This document shows, in pieces, positions 16,415 through 27,010 of a stretch of DNA of 64,000 bases. The position numbers and the translations under genes are program-made. Numbering within the stretch: the first letter of the stretch is position 1; every line of letters begins with the position of its first letter. This stretch comes from Herbiconiux daphne (GTDB taxonomy: Bacteria; Actinomycetota; Actinomycetes; Actinomycetales; Microbacteriaceae), in NCBI RefSeq assembly GCF_024979295.1, contig NZ_JANLCJ010000012.1:1-64000 (forward strand), written 5' to 3'. The notes under the pieces were generated by a model. That model was not told the DNA's origin. It searched no databases and saw only the letters and a list, made by a program, of their open reading frames with translations.

Positions 16415-16474
16415 TGTGCGTCGATTTGGGCGTCGATTTGTGCGTCGATGTGTGCGTCGATGTGTGCGTCGATC
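16415..16474. repeat. Five tandem copies of a 12-bp unit
   Basis: TGTGCGTCGATT and close variants (one or two changes) repeat five times at 16415, 16427, 16439, 16451 and 16463. The array lies directly upstream of the 73-residue gene, where its promoter should be. Copy-number change would alter promoter spacing in whole steps of 12 bp. Confidence 0.85.
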
Positions 16475-16558
16475 GCTGACGCTGCCCGAGTTTAGCGGCG
16501 TCGCGAGAACCGCCAGAATCCCCCATAGGGGTGTGTCCGCGTGAAGCGCCGCTGCGGC

Positions 16559-18775
16559 TCAGGCCGCGAGGGCCCGCGAGGCGTCGATGCCCTGCCTCGT
16601 GGCGCGCACGGCGTCGACGCGGGTGGCGTCGAGTGCCCCGCCCACGGTCTCGTGACGGATGCCGCGGGCCGCGAGCTGCGAGCTGAGGGGGTCGTGCGAC
16701 ACCTGGCCGGCGCACACGATCACCACGTCGGCCGGCACGAGTTGCCGCGCGCCGTCGCCCAGCACGATCTCGACGCCTTCGGGCGTGATGCGCTCGTATT
16801 CGAGATCGGAGGCGAACTGCACTCCCGCGTCGCGCAGCTCGCCGAGAGCCACCCAGCGCGAGGTGATGCCCATGCCGGCGCCGAACTTGCCCGACCGGCG
16901 CAGAACGGTCACGTCTCGGCCCGGCCGCGGCGCCATGCCGGCGCTTTCCGCCGCGTGCCGACCGCGACGCTCGCGCACTCGGGTGCGCTGCGGCAGGTCG
17001 TCTCCCTCGAGCCAGGTGCTCGGCGCCGGAAGGGCGAAACGCTGCTCGAACTCCCGCGCCCGTTCGGCCGGATCGTGCGAGAGCACGAGGAACTTCGCGG
17101 TGTCGACCCCGATGCCGCCGCCGCCGATGATGGCCACGCGCCCCTCGGGCACGCCCTCGAGGATGGCGCGTTCGTAGCTCAGCACGGTCGGCAGCTCCCA
17201 GCCGGGCACGTCGATGGTGCGCGGTCGCACCCCGGTCGCCACCACGACGCCCGCGAAGCCCGCGAGTTCGTCGGCGGTCGCTTCGTGGCCGAGCTCGATC
17301 CGCGCGCCGAGCGACTCGAGCCGGGCAGCGTAGTGCGCCACGGTGAGCGCGTAGTCCTCTTTGGTGGGGATGCGCGCGGCAAGCGTGAACTGGCCGCCGA
17401 GCCGCGCATCCGCCTCGAACAGGGTCACCCGGTGGCCGCGCTCGGCGAGGTCGGCCGCGGCCACGAGCCCGGCCGGACCGCCCCCCACCACGGCGAACGC
17501 AGCGGGAGCGCGCGTGAGCACGAGCGGGTAGCGCGTCTCGGTGCCCGCGCGCGGGTTCACCAGGCACGAGACGGGCTTCTTCACGAACGACCGGTCGAGG
17601 CAGGCCTGGTTGCAGCCGATGCAGGAGTTGACGGCGTCGAAGTGCCCGTCGCGCGACCGGTCGACGATCGCGGCGTCGGCCAGAAAGGGCCGAGCCAGCG
17701 CCACGGCGGTGATGAGGCCGCCGGCGAGCACGTCTTCGGCGTCGCGCAGGTCGGTCAGCCGGTTGCTCGCGATCACGGGAACCGCGGTGAGCGGCAGCGC
17801 CCCGGGGTCGGTGGGCCGCCCGGCCGCTGCGGGGTCGGCGAGCGACGTGGCCGCCTCGGCGGGCATCGACACGGGCAGCGAAATCGCGCGCGCCACGGCC
17901 TCGGCGTAGCGCAGCCACACCCCGTGCGGCACGGCGGCTTGCACGGTGGGCACGGATGACTCGTGCCAGCCGATGCCCACGTTCAGCGCATCGGCGCCCG
18001 CCAGCACGAGGGCGCGGGCGAGGGCATCCGTGTCGTCCTGCGTGCTGGAGCCCGGCACCAGATCGGCGCCGGACATGCGCACGATGATCGGCACGTCGAA
18101 TCCCACGGCGCGGCGCACCGCGCGCAGCACCTCGACGGCGAACCGGCGGCGCCGCTCGGCGGAGCCGCCCCACTCGTCGTCGCGCTGATTGGTCACCGGC
18201 GAGCAGAACTGGTTGATCAGGTAGCCCTCCGACGCCATGATCTCGACCGCGTCGAACCCGAGGTCGACCGCGCGTGCCGCCGCCCGCCCGAAGTCGTCGA
18301 TGGTGCGCAGGATGCCGGCCTCGTCGAGCTCGACCGGAACCTCCGCGCCCGCGGCGCGCCACGGCAGCGGCGACGGCGCGACCGGATGCACTCGGCGGCC
18401 CTGGGCATCCGTCACCCCGTCGAGCAGGGCGTAGCGGCCGGCGTGGAACAGCTGTGCCGCGATCAGCCCGCCCGCCGCGTGCACGGCCGCGGCCGCAGCG
18501 GCGAAGCGGGCGTCGCTCGCCTCGTCGCCGAGGCGGCTGAAGTCGTCGGCGCCGGAGCCCTCGGCGTTGACCGCGAGCCCGCCCGTGATGATGAGGGCCG
18601 CACCGCCCTCGATGCGCTCGGCGAAGTAGGCCGAGAGGGCGGCGCCGCCGTCGTCGAGGGTCTCGAGGCCGGTGTGCATGCTGCCGGTGATCACCCGGTG
18701 CGGCAGTTCGAGCGCCCCGAGCCGCCAGGGCGAGAACGTGCGCTCGAGCGCGGGGGTGGCGGCGTCGCCGTGCAT
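16559..18775 (-). CDS. 2,4-dienoyl-CoA reductase-like flavoprotein (NADH:flavin oxidoreductase, FadH type)
   Basis: 738 residues. Residues ~1-370 form an Old-Yellow-Enzyme barrel (FSPWRLGALELPHRVITGSM; GFDAVEIMASEGYLINQF). Next comes a 4Fe-4S site, CIGCNQACLDRSFVKKPVSC, then a FAD/NAD domain with FAVVGGGPAGLVAAADLAE and VAIIGGGGIGVDT. E. coli FadH, the model of the family, reduces 2,4-dienoyl-CoA. It is 96 bp downstream of four coupled genes for a CoA ligase, an acyl-CoA dehydrogenase, an enoyl reductase-like SDR and an AroA-like enzyme. There it fits the AnsM-type reductase of cyclohexanecarboxyl-CoA synthesis. A short insert (residues ~595-625, RERRGRHAAESAG) is unusual. Role in the pathway is inferred. 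Confidence 0.85.
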   Translation of the reverse strand: MHGDAATPALERTFSPWRLGALELPHRVITGSMHTGLETLDDGGAALSAYFAERIEGGAALIITGGLAVNAEGSGADDFSRLGDEASDARFAAAAAAVHAAGGLIAAQLFHAGRYALLDGVTDAQGRRVHPVAPSPLPWRAAGAEVPVELDEAGILRTIDDFGRAAARAVDLGFDAVEIMASEGYLINQFCSPVTNQRDDEWGGSAERRRRFAVEVLRAVRRAVGFDVPIIVRMSGADLVPGSSTQDDTDALARALVLAGADALNVGIGWHESSVPTVQAAVPHGVWLRYAEAVARAISLPVSMPAEAATSLADPAAAGRPTDPGALPLTAVPVIASNRLTDLRDAEDVLAGGLITAVALARPFLADAAIVDRSRDGHFDAVNSCIGCNQACLDRSFVKKPVSCLVNPRAGTETRYPLVLTRAPAAFAVVGGGPAGLVAAADLAERGHRVTLFEADARLGGQFTLAARIPTKEDYALTVAHYAARLESLGARIELGHEATADELAGFAGVVVATGVRPRTIDVPGWELPTVLSYERAILEGVPEGRVAIIGGGGIGVDTAKFLVLSHDPAERAREFEQRFALPAPSTWLEGDDLPQRTRVRERRGRHAAESAGMAPRPGRDVTVLRRSGKFGAGMGITSRWVALGELRDAGVQFASDLEYERITPEGVEIVLGDGARQLVPADVVIVCAGQVSHDPLSSQLAARGIRHETVGGALDATRVDAVRATRQGIDASRALAA

Positions 18776-18871
18776 CGGGGTGCTCCGTCTGGTCGTGTGG
18801 TGCTGAGGGTGGTGCGGCTGCCGCGGCTGCTGCGGGTGCTGCAGGTGGTGCGGGTGGTGCGGGTGTTCAGG
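18776..18871. other. Short GT/GC-rich gap within the operon
   Basis: This 96-bp gap between the SDR and the dienoyl-reductase genes is made of GGTGGTGCGGGTG-like triplet-rich repeats. No promoter or terminator is evident, so the last gene may be cotranscribed with the four before it. Confidence 0.5.
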
Positions 18872-19747
18872 CTACTCGTCGGCGAGGTGGCCCGGCAGCC
18901 CGAACCCCGGTGCGGCGTCGCCGAGCACCGCGGCCCGCAGGTCGCCGGTGGTGTCGGCCCAGAACGGCGGCGACACGATCGTCAGGCCGCCGTCGACCTG
19001 CAGCACCTGGCCGGTGATGTAGCCGGCCTTGGCCGAGAGCAGGAAGTCGGCGGCATCCGCCATGTCGTCGGCGGTTCCCGGGCGGCCGAGCGGGATCTTC
19101 TCGAACACCGTCTCGATCGGCGCCATGCCGGGCACCCGATTGTAGAAGTAGTCGAGCGAGTCGGTGTCGATCAGACCGCCGTTCACGGCGTTGACCGTGA
19201 TGCCGCGCGGGCCGAACTCCGTGGCCATGAACTTGACGTAGGCCTCGTTCGCCGCCTTGGCCGCCCCGAGCGCCGCGTAGGTGGGGAACGCGCGCAAGGA
19301 GCCGTAGCTCGTGATGGCCAGGATGCGCCCGCCCGTCGGCATGAGCTCGGCCGCACGGATGGCACCCAGCACGAACGAGCGCGTGTTCATGGCGTAGCTG
19401 CGGTCGAGGTGGTGCACCTTGAGTTGCGAGACGGGCTTGAACGCGCTGGCGGCGGCGTTCGCCACGAAGGCGTCGACCCGACCGTAGGTGTCGCGCACCA
19501 CGTCGAAGAGGCGGTCGATGTCGTCGGGCGACTCGATGTCGGCCTGCACCGCGATGCCCGAACCGCCGGCGGCGACGACGTCGGCGAGCGACTCCTCGGC
19601 GAGGTCGGCGTTGACCTTGTAGTTGATCACCACGGCGGCGCCCTGGGTGCCGAGCTTCTGCGCGAGCAGGCGGCCGATGCCGCGCGAGGCGCCGGTGATG
19701 ACGACGACGCGGGGCGGAGCGGCGGGGGCGGGGATGCTCTCGCTCAT
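18872..19747 (-). CDS. SDR-family enoyl reductase, probable 1-cyclohexenylcarbonyl-CoA reductase (ChcA-like)
   Basis: 291 residues of the short-chain dehydrogenase fold. The cofactor loop is TGASRGIG (18-25), followed by the NAAA motif (97-100). The catalytic pair is Tyr157-x6-Lys164 (YAALGAAK), the spacing of enoyl reductases of the FabI/FabL kind, not the Tyr-x3-Lys of ordinary SDR alcohol dehydrogenases. An enoyl reductase of SDR type is the key ChcA step in cyclohexanecarboxyl-CoA synthesis. Its neighbours are the other expected enzymes, and its ATG overlaps the acyl-CoA dehydrogenase stop. A FabL-type enoyl-ACP reductase is the alternative reading. Confidence 0.8.
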   Translation of the reverse strand: MSESIPAPAAPPRVVVITGASRGIGRLLAQKLGTQGAAVVINYKVNADLAEESLADVVAAGGSGIAVQADIESPDDIDRLFDVVRDTYGRVDAFVANAAASAFKPVSQLKVHHLDRSYAMNTRSFVLGAIRAAELMPTGGRILAITSYGSLRAFPTYAALGAAKAANEAYVKFMATEFGPRGITVNAVNGGLIDTDSLDYFYNRVPGMAPIETVFEKIPLGRPGTADDMADAADFLLSAKAGYITGQVLQVDGGLTIVSPPFWADTTGDLRAAVLGDAAPGFGLPGHLADE

Positions 19748-20982
19748 GCCTGCACCTCCGCCTCGAGCTGCGCCTCTTCGCCCGCGGCCGCCTCGGCCTT
19801 CAGAGCGGCCGCGGTGGCGGCGGCCTCGGCCAGCACGGCGCGGGCGACGATCGTCTTCTGGATCTCGTTCGTGCCCTCCTCGAACCGCTGCGCCCGGGCG
19901 TCGCGATAGACGCGCTCGATCGGGTTACGGTGCCAGTAGCCCTGTCCGCCGTGAATCTGCAGCGCCTTGTCGGTGACGCGGGTGAGCATGTCGACGGCGA
20001 TCATCTTCGACGCGCTCGAGAGGGGGCCGGCATCCGGTGCCCCGTTCTCGAATGCGCGGGCCGCCTCGAACACGAGGGCGCGGGCGGCGGCGATGTCGGC
20101 GTAGTTCTCGGCGAGATAGGCCTGGATGACGGGCCGCTCGGCGAGCTTCTTGCCGAAGGTCTCGCGCTTCAGGGCGTAGTGGATGGCGAGCTCCTGGGCG
20201 CGTTCGGCGAGTCCGACGCAGCTCATGGCAACCGAGACGCGGCTCGGCAGCAGGAATCCGCCGAGCGCGACCTTCAGCCCGTCGCCCTCGTCGCCGAGTC
20301 GCGCCGACACCGGCACCGGGGTGTCGGTGAAGCGCAGGATGGCGTGGTCGGTGCCGCGCACCCCCATCGTGACGGAGTCGTCGATGACCTCGGCGCCCGG
20401 CAGCCCGGTGTTCGGCACGAGCAGGGCCACGGTGCCGTTCTGACCGGTGGTGCCCTCGAGGCGGGCGAACAGCAGCCAGTAGTCGCACTTCACGCCGAAG
20501 GTGATGAGGTGCTTCTCGCCGTTGAGGTAGTAGGTGTCGCCCTCGCGCCGCACGGTCGATCGCAGGTCGGCCCCGGTGCCCGCGGTCGCCTCGGTGAGGG
20601 TGAACGCCACGAGCACGTCTCCGGCCACCGATTTCTTGATCACCTCGCGCTGCACGTCGTTCGCGAACGGTTCCATCGCGCGCCAGGTGCCGTTGTTGAC
20701 GTGCGCGAGCATGCGGATGGAGGCATGCGACCGCGAGAAGATCTCCATCAGTTCGAGGTAGCGGGTGAACGGGATGCCGCGGCCGCCGAGCTCTCGGGGG
20801 GCGGCGAGGCTCATGTAGCCCAGGTCGCGCAGCTCTTCGTAGAGGGCGCGCGGCACGTCGCCCTCGGCCTCGATGCGCTCGGCCCAGACCTCGCCCGGCC
20901 CGCGCACCCAGGCGTCGATCTCGGACTTCAGGCTCTGGAACGCCGCCTCGTCGAATCGGGTGTCGCTCACTGTGTCGCTCAC
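19744..20982 (-). CDS. Acyl-CoA dehydrogenase
   Basis: 412 residues with the three usual domains. Helical N terminus (LGYMSLAAPRELGGRG), beta domain with FTLTEATAGTGADLRST, and C-terminal helices with QIHGGQGYWHRNPIERVYRD and EGTNEIQ. The motif AQRFEEGTNEIQKT holds the region where many family members carry the catalytic Glu. Such enzymes insert a double bond next to a CoA thioester using FAD. Start GTG 20982 overlaps the CoA-ligase stop (GTGA); a second GTG four codons later (GTGAGCGACAC is duplicated) is also possible. In the proposed pathway it would oxidise a ring-CoA intermediate made from shikimate. Confidence 0.88.
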   Translation of the reverse strand: MSDTVSDTRFDEAAFQSLKSEIDAWVRGPGEVWAERIEAEGDVPRALYEELRDLGYMSLAAPRELGGRGIPFTRYLELMEIFSRSHASIRMLAHVNNGTWRAMEPFANDVQREVIKKSVAGDVLVAFTLTEATAGTGADLRSTVRREGDTYYLNGEKHLITFGVKCDYWLLFARLEGTTGQNGTVALLVPNTGLPGAEVIDDSVTMGVRGTDHAILRFTDTPVPVSARLGDEGDGLKVALGGFLLPSRVSVAMSCVGLAERAQELAIHYALKRETFGKKLAERPVIQAYLAENYADIAAARALVFEAARAFENGAPDAGPLSSASKMIAVDMLTRVTDKALQIHGGQGYWHRNPIERVYRDARAQRFEEGTNEIQKTIVARAVLAEAAATAAALKAEAAAGEEAQLEAEVQA

Positions 20983-23006
20983 GCTTCTGCTTTCTCTCGT
21001 GTCGTGCTGCCGGCGACGAGCGCGGCGACGCGCTCCCGCAGCAGGTTCTTCTGGATCTTGCCCACCGGGTTGCGGGGGAGGGAGTCGATGGTCTCGAGCC
21101 GCTCGGGCCAGTAGTACTTCGAGACCTTGGCGGCCGCGAGGAACCGCTGCATCTCGGCGAACTCGAGGGGCTCGGCATCGTCGGCGGTGACCACGAAGGC
21201 GCACGCCCGCTCGCCGAGCCGCGCATCCGGCATCGCCACGATCGCCACGTCTTTCACCGACGGATGCGTGAACAGCAGGTTCTCGATCTCGACCACCGGC
21301 ACCTTCTCGCCGCCGCGGTTGATCACGTCTTTCACCCGGCCGGTCACGTGCAGGAACCCGTCGGCGTCGACGATGCCGAGGTCGCCGGTCTTGTACCAGC
21401 CGTCGGCGGTGAAGACCTCGGCTGTCAGGTCGGGGCGGTCGAGGTAGCCGAGGAACATCGTGGGGCTCAGTAGCTCGTAGTTGCCCTCGCGCCCGGCGGG
21501 CAGCGGGATGCCGGCGTCGTCGACGATGCGGATGCGGATGCCGTCGAGCGGCCGGCCGTCGGTGCCCCAGGCTGACCCGGGCGGGTCGGTGGGCGCCGAG
21601 AGAGTGCCGAGGCAGGTCTCGGTGGTGCCGAACGCGCCGCAGACGGCGGTCTGCAGCACTCGCGTCGCGCGCTCGGCGAGCTCGCGCGGAACGGCGGCCC
21701 CCGTGGCGACGAAGATGCGCAGGCTCGAGGGCGCGGGTTCGCCGTGCTCGACCGCCTCGACCACATCCATCAGGAACGGCGTCGCGGCCTGCACGAAGCT
21801 CGCCCGGGCCTGCCCGAAGGCCTGCCGCAGCGCCACCTCGGCGCTCCAGATCGGCTGCACCACGGCGGCGACACCGAGGCGCCAGCTGAGCACCAGGCCG
21901 TAGAGGAACCCGGTCTGGTGGGCGAGCGGCGACGGGATGTAAACCCGGTCGTCGCCCGTGAGCCCGAGGTGCGCGACCTCCATGGCGGTGGCGAGGCCGA
22001 GGGTGCGGTGGGCGTGCTGCACGCCCTTCGGCTCACCGGTCGTGCCCGAGGTGAACAGCAGCTGGGCGACGTCGTCGGCCGTGGGCCGGCGCGCCTCGAG
22101 AGCCGCGGCATCCACTCGCGCGCCCGCCAGCGCCCCGTCGAAGTCGTGCCACGTCCACCCGGCGGCCGCCCCGGCGTCGCCCGCGGCCTCCTCTTCACGC
22201 GAGTGGTCACTTTCGGTGGTTCCCGCGGCGTTTTGGGGCGAAAAGTGACCACTCGCGGGGGAGGTGGGGGGCGCGGAGGTGCGGGGCGCGGCGGGCGCGG
22301 AGGTGGGGGGCGTGGCCTCCCCTTCACGCGAGTGGTCACTATTGGTGGTTCCCGCAGCGTTTTGGGGCGAAAAGTGACCACTCGCGAGGGAGGTGGGGGG
22401 TGCAGCGGGGTCGGTGCCGGCGCGGGGGGTGCCCGTGGGGTCGAGGTCGGGCACGACGAGCACGTGTTGCACGGCGAGGGGGAGGTCGCGGGATGCCGCC
22501 TCCCGCACGACTCCGGGGAGCTCGTCGGCGTGGCGCCGCCGGCGGAACGACCGCGGCAGAATGAGCACCCGGGCGCGAGAGCGCGAGAGCACCATCGCCA
22601 CCTCGCGCTCGCCGAAGACGGGCATGATGGGGGCGACCACGGCGCCGATCTGCAGCACCCCGAGGGTGACGGTGACGCACTCGGCCCAGTTCGGCAGCTG
22701 GAAGGCGACCGATTCGCCCGGCTTCACTCCGAGCCCGAGCAGAACGGCCGACACCCGGTCGGCCTCGGCCCGCAGCTCGGCCCACGTGAGCGTGCGCGGG
22801 CGTTCGCCGACCTCGATCACCGCTGTCGCGTCAGGGGACGTGGCGGCGAGCCGGTCGACGGGAGCGGTGAGCGGCTCCGCGAGGATGGCCCCGGCAGGCA
22901 CGGCAGGCACGGCAGCCGCGGCAGCCGCGGCAGCCGCGCGCGGCGCAGCCGCGGGCGTCGGGGCGGTGGCGGGGACTCCGGCGGCGGTGTTCGGTGCGCC
23001 CGTCAC
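20979..23006 (-). CDS. Acyl-CoA ligase (AMP-forming) with two translated palindromic elements
   Basis: 675 residues, ANL superfamily. ATP-binding loop LLFTSGTTGEPKG, FGTTETCLG, YKTGDLG, and the acceptor-domain Lys in PRNPVGKIQKN. An Ala/Pro-rich N terminus of ~35 residues precedes the core. The odd part is residues ~200-275, between the N-terminal subdomain and the TSGTTG loop. It holds two copies of SGHFSPQNAAGTTxSDHSRE, each encoded by a palindromic DNA element, joined by a Pro/Ala/Thr linker. Related ligases have no such insert. In the operon it would activate the shikimate-derived acid. ATG overlaps the AroA-like gene's stop. The frame is intact and all core motifs are present. Confidence 0.88.
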   Translation of the reverse strand: MTGAPNTAAGVPATAPTPAAAPRAAAAAAAAAVPAVPAGAILAEPLTAPVDRLAATSPDATAVIEVGERPRTLTWAELRAEADRVSAVLLGLGVKPGESVAFQLPNWAECVTVTLGVLQIGAVVAPIMPVFGEREVAMVLSRSRARVLILPRSFRRRRHADELPGVVREAASRDLPLAVQHVLVVPDLDPTGTPRAGTDPAAPPTSLASGHFSPQNAAGTTNSDHSREGEATPPTSAPAAPRTSAPPTSPASGHFSPQNAAGTTESDHSREEEAAGDAGAAAGWTWHDFDGALAGARVDAAALEARRPTADDVAQLLFTSGTTGEPKGVQHAHRTLGLATAMEVAHLGLTGDDRVYIPSPLAHQTGFLYGLVLSWRLGVAAVVQPIWSAEVALRQAFGQARASFVQAATPFLMDVVEAVEHGEPAPSSLRIFVATGAAVPRELAERATRVLQTAVCGAFGTTETCLGTLSAPTDPPGSAWGTDGRPLDGIRIRIVDDAGIPLPAGREGNYELLSPTMFLGYLDRPDLTAEVFTADGWYKTGDLGIVDADGFLHVTGRVKDVINRGGEKVPVVEIENLLFTHPSVKDVAIVAMPDARLGERACAFVVTADDAEPLEFAEMQRFLAAAKVSKYYWPERLETIDSLPRNPVGKIQKNLLRERVAALVAGSTTREKAEA
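22198..22257. repeat. Palindromic element inside the ligase gene, copy 1
   Basis: A 16-bp perfect inverted repeat, CGCGAGTGGTCACTTT (22198-22213) and its complement (22242-22257), with a 28-base centre. Total 60 bp, twenty codons, read in frame on the minus strand within the acyl-CoA ligase. It shares the arm CGAGnnGTCACTTT with the elements near 42920-44246. Confidence 0.9.
22327..22386. repeat. Palindromic element inside the ligase gene, copy 2
   Basis: Same orientation as copy 1 and 129 bp (43 codons) away. The 16-base arms at 22327-22342 and 22371-22386 pair with one mismatch (22341), again with a 28-base centre. Flanks of both copies (GGGAGGTGGGGGG on one side, CTTCACG on the other) are also shared, so the pair probably arose by duplication of a larger unit. 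Confidence 0.9.
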
Positions 23007-24379
23007 GAGGCCAGCGCCCGGCGCGACTGCGACTTGGCCTCGACGGCGGGGGCCGCGATCGACATCTCGAGGCCTACCGAGGTCATCGCCTGCAAGAAGG
23101 TGGGATAGCTGATGCGGTAGGCCCGGGGGTAGGTCAGGCGCGACTCACCGGTGGCCCGCGTGGCGGCCACCGCGAGCGACATCAGCACCCGGTGGTCGTT
23201 GAACGACGACATGGGCGCGCCGTGCAGCGAATCGACCCCCGAGATGAGCAACTCGGATCCGGTGTCGGTCAGGTCGCCGCCGAGCTTGTTGAGCTGCAGC
23301 ATGGCGTTGACCCGGTCGGATTCCTTGAGCCGGATGTGCGCGACGTTGCGAAAACGGGAGGTGCCCGAGGCGAATGTGGCGAGCGTCGAGAGCACCGGCA
23401 GCAGGTCGGGGATCGGCTGGCAGTCGATGTCGAGCGGCGCCAGCTCGATGCCGTCGTGCCGCACGCGCACGAACCCCGTCTCGGGGTCGTGCTCCATCGG
23501 CAGGCCCATCGCGGCCACGAGGTCGAGGAACTCGGCCTCGGGATGATCGGTGTCGGCCGAGCGGGTCGCGGTGAGGCCGCGGAAGACGACATCCGAGGGC
23601 CGGATGGCGGTTGCAGCGAGCCCGAACGCGGCGGAGCCGATGTCGGGCGGCATCGTGTATTCGGCCGGGGTGGCCTGCTGCCCGGGCTTCACGGTGAACG
23701 TGCGCCAGTCGTCGGAGTGCTCGACCTCGAGGCCGAAATGCCGCATCATGCGCACCGTGAGGTCGATGTAGGGCTGCTCGTTGAGCTCGCCGATGACCTC
23801 GATGGTGGTCTCGCGCCGGGCGAACGGCGCCAGCAGCAGCAGGCCCGAGAGCCACTGCGACAGGGTGCCCGGAATCGAGACGTGGCCGCCCTCGGGTTCG
23901 CCCGGCTGCACGGTGATCGGCGGGCAGTCGTTTTCGGCGGTGTAGCGCACCCCGATCTGGTCGAGGGCGTCGAGCAGGGCCTTGATGGGCCGGCGGCGGA
24001 AGTACTTCATTCCGGTCAGAGTGATGGGGCGGTCGGCGAGCGCGGCCAGACCCGTCATGAAGTAGAGGGTGGTGCCCGACGAGCCGACGTTCAGCAGCCC
24101 CTCGGCCGAGATCGAGCCGTGATCGACCACGTCGTCCCGGGTGTGATAGCGACCGCCGTGCACGATGTAGCTGTCACCCTCGATCTCGATCTTCGTGCCG
24201 AGGGCTCTCAGCACTCCGATCGTCCACACCACTTGACGGGTCTCGGAGAGACCGCGGATGACACTCCGGCCGGGAGCGAGTGAGGCCAGCACCAGGGCGC
24301 GATGCGCGTGGTACTTCGAAACGGGGATGTTCAGTTCGCCGGAGATCGGGGTCTGGGATCCACTCACGAACAACTGCAC
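23003..24379 (-). CDS. EPSP-synthase-family enzyme without PEP-binding residues (AnsJ-like, shikimate-modifying)
   Basis: 458 residues of the AroA fold. The N-terminal motif PVSKYHAHRAL keeps Lys22 and Arg27, and DIGSAAF, LKESDR and NDHRV motifs are present. In GSSGTTLYF (99-107) the Arg that binds PEP in AroA (GNSGTTxR) is Tyr106, and the C-terminal Lys (usually KSFP) is missing in RISYPTF. So the shikimate side looks kept and part of the PEP side lost, which argues against housekeeping EPSP synthase. An AroA homologue is part of the cyclohexanecarboxyl-CoA genes of Streptomyces. It is first in the operon. Start GTG 24379 has AGGAGG upstream. Confidence 0.78.
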   Translation of the reverse strand: MQLFVSGSQTPISGELNIPVSKYHAHRALVLASLAPGRSVIRGLSETRQVVWTIGVLRALGTKIEIEGDSYIVHGGRYHTRDDVVDHGSISAEGLLNVGSSGTTLYFMTGLAALADRPITLTGMKYFRRRPIKALLDALDQIGVRYTAENDCPPITVQPGEPEGGHVSIPGTLSQWLSGLLLLAPFARRETTIEVIGELNEQPYIDLTVRMMRHFGLEVEHSDDWRTFTVKPGQQATPAEYTMPPDIGSAAFGLAATAIRPSDVVFRGLTATRSADTDHPEAEFLDLVAAMGLPMEHDPETGFVRVRHDGIELAPLDIDCQPIPDLLPVLSTLATFASGTSRFRNVAHIRLKESDRVNAMLQLNKLGGDLTDTGSELLISGVDSLHGAPMSSFNDHRVLMSLAVAATRATGESRLTYPRAYRISYPTFLQAMTSVGLEMSIAAPAVEAKSQSRRALAS

Positions 24380-24510
24380 GCCAGCTGCACCTCCTATGCG
24401 TCAACTCGCGGCGCCGAGTCGATCTCGTCTCGAGGGGGCAGGGCAGTCGCGTGGAATCGAAAAGGTTCGTCCGTCCATACTGTCACTCCGATCGGGTCGG
24501 CGTCGCCACG
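24380..24510. other. Upstream region of the AroA-like operon
   Basis: 131 bp between the UvrA-like gene and the AroA-like gene. It holds the AGGAGG ribosome binding site of the latter, but I see no clear terminator or operator. A promoter is likely here but I cannot name its boxes with confidence. Confidence 0.4.
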
Positions 24511-26922
<2,412 letters not shown>

Positions 26923-27010
26923 GGCAGTCAGCCTAGGGGTGGCCGCCGACAGGCGCTTCTCGAGAACTGCTCGGATCCCGACGCCCGCCCTGCGGCGCGG
27001 GCGACGAGTC

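Noticed and set aside
16182..18362. Long minus-strand frame before the 73-residue gene
   Set aside because: Overlaps the FadH-like gene in another frame and is Arg/Gly/Ala-rich; the small gene starts at the GTG with its own ribosome binding site.
23003..24379. Housekeeping aroA
   Set aside because: PEP-binding Arg and Lys are missing and the gene is coupled to CoA-thioester enzymes, not to aromatic amino-acid genes.
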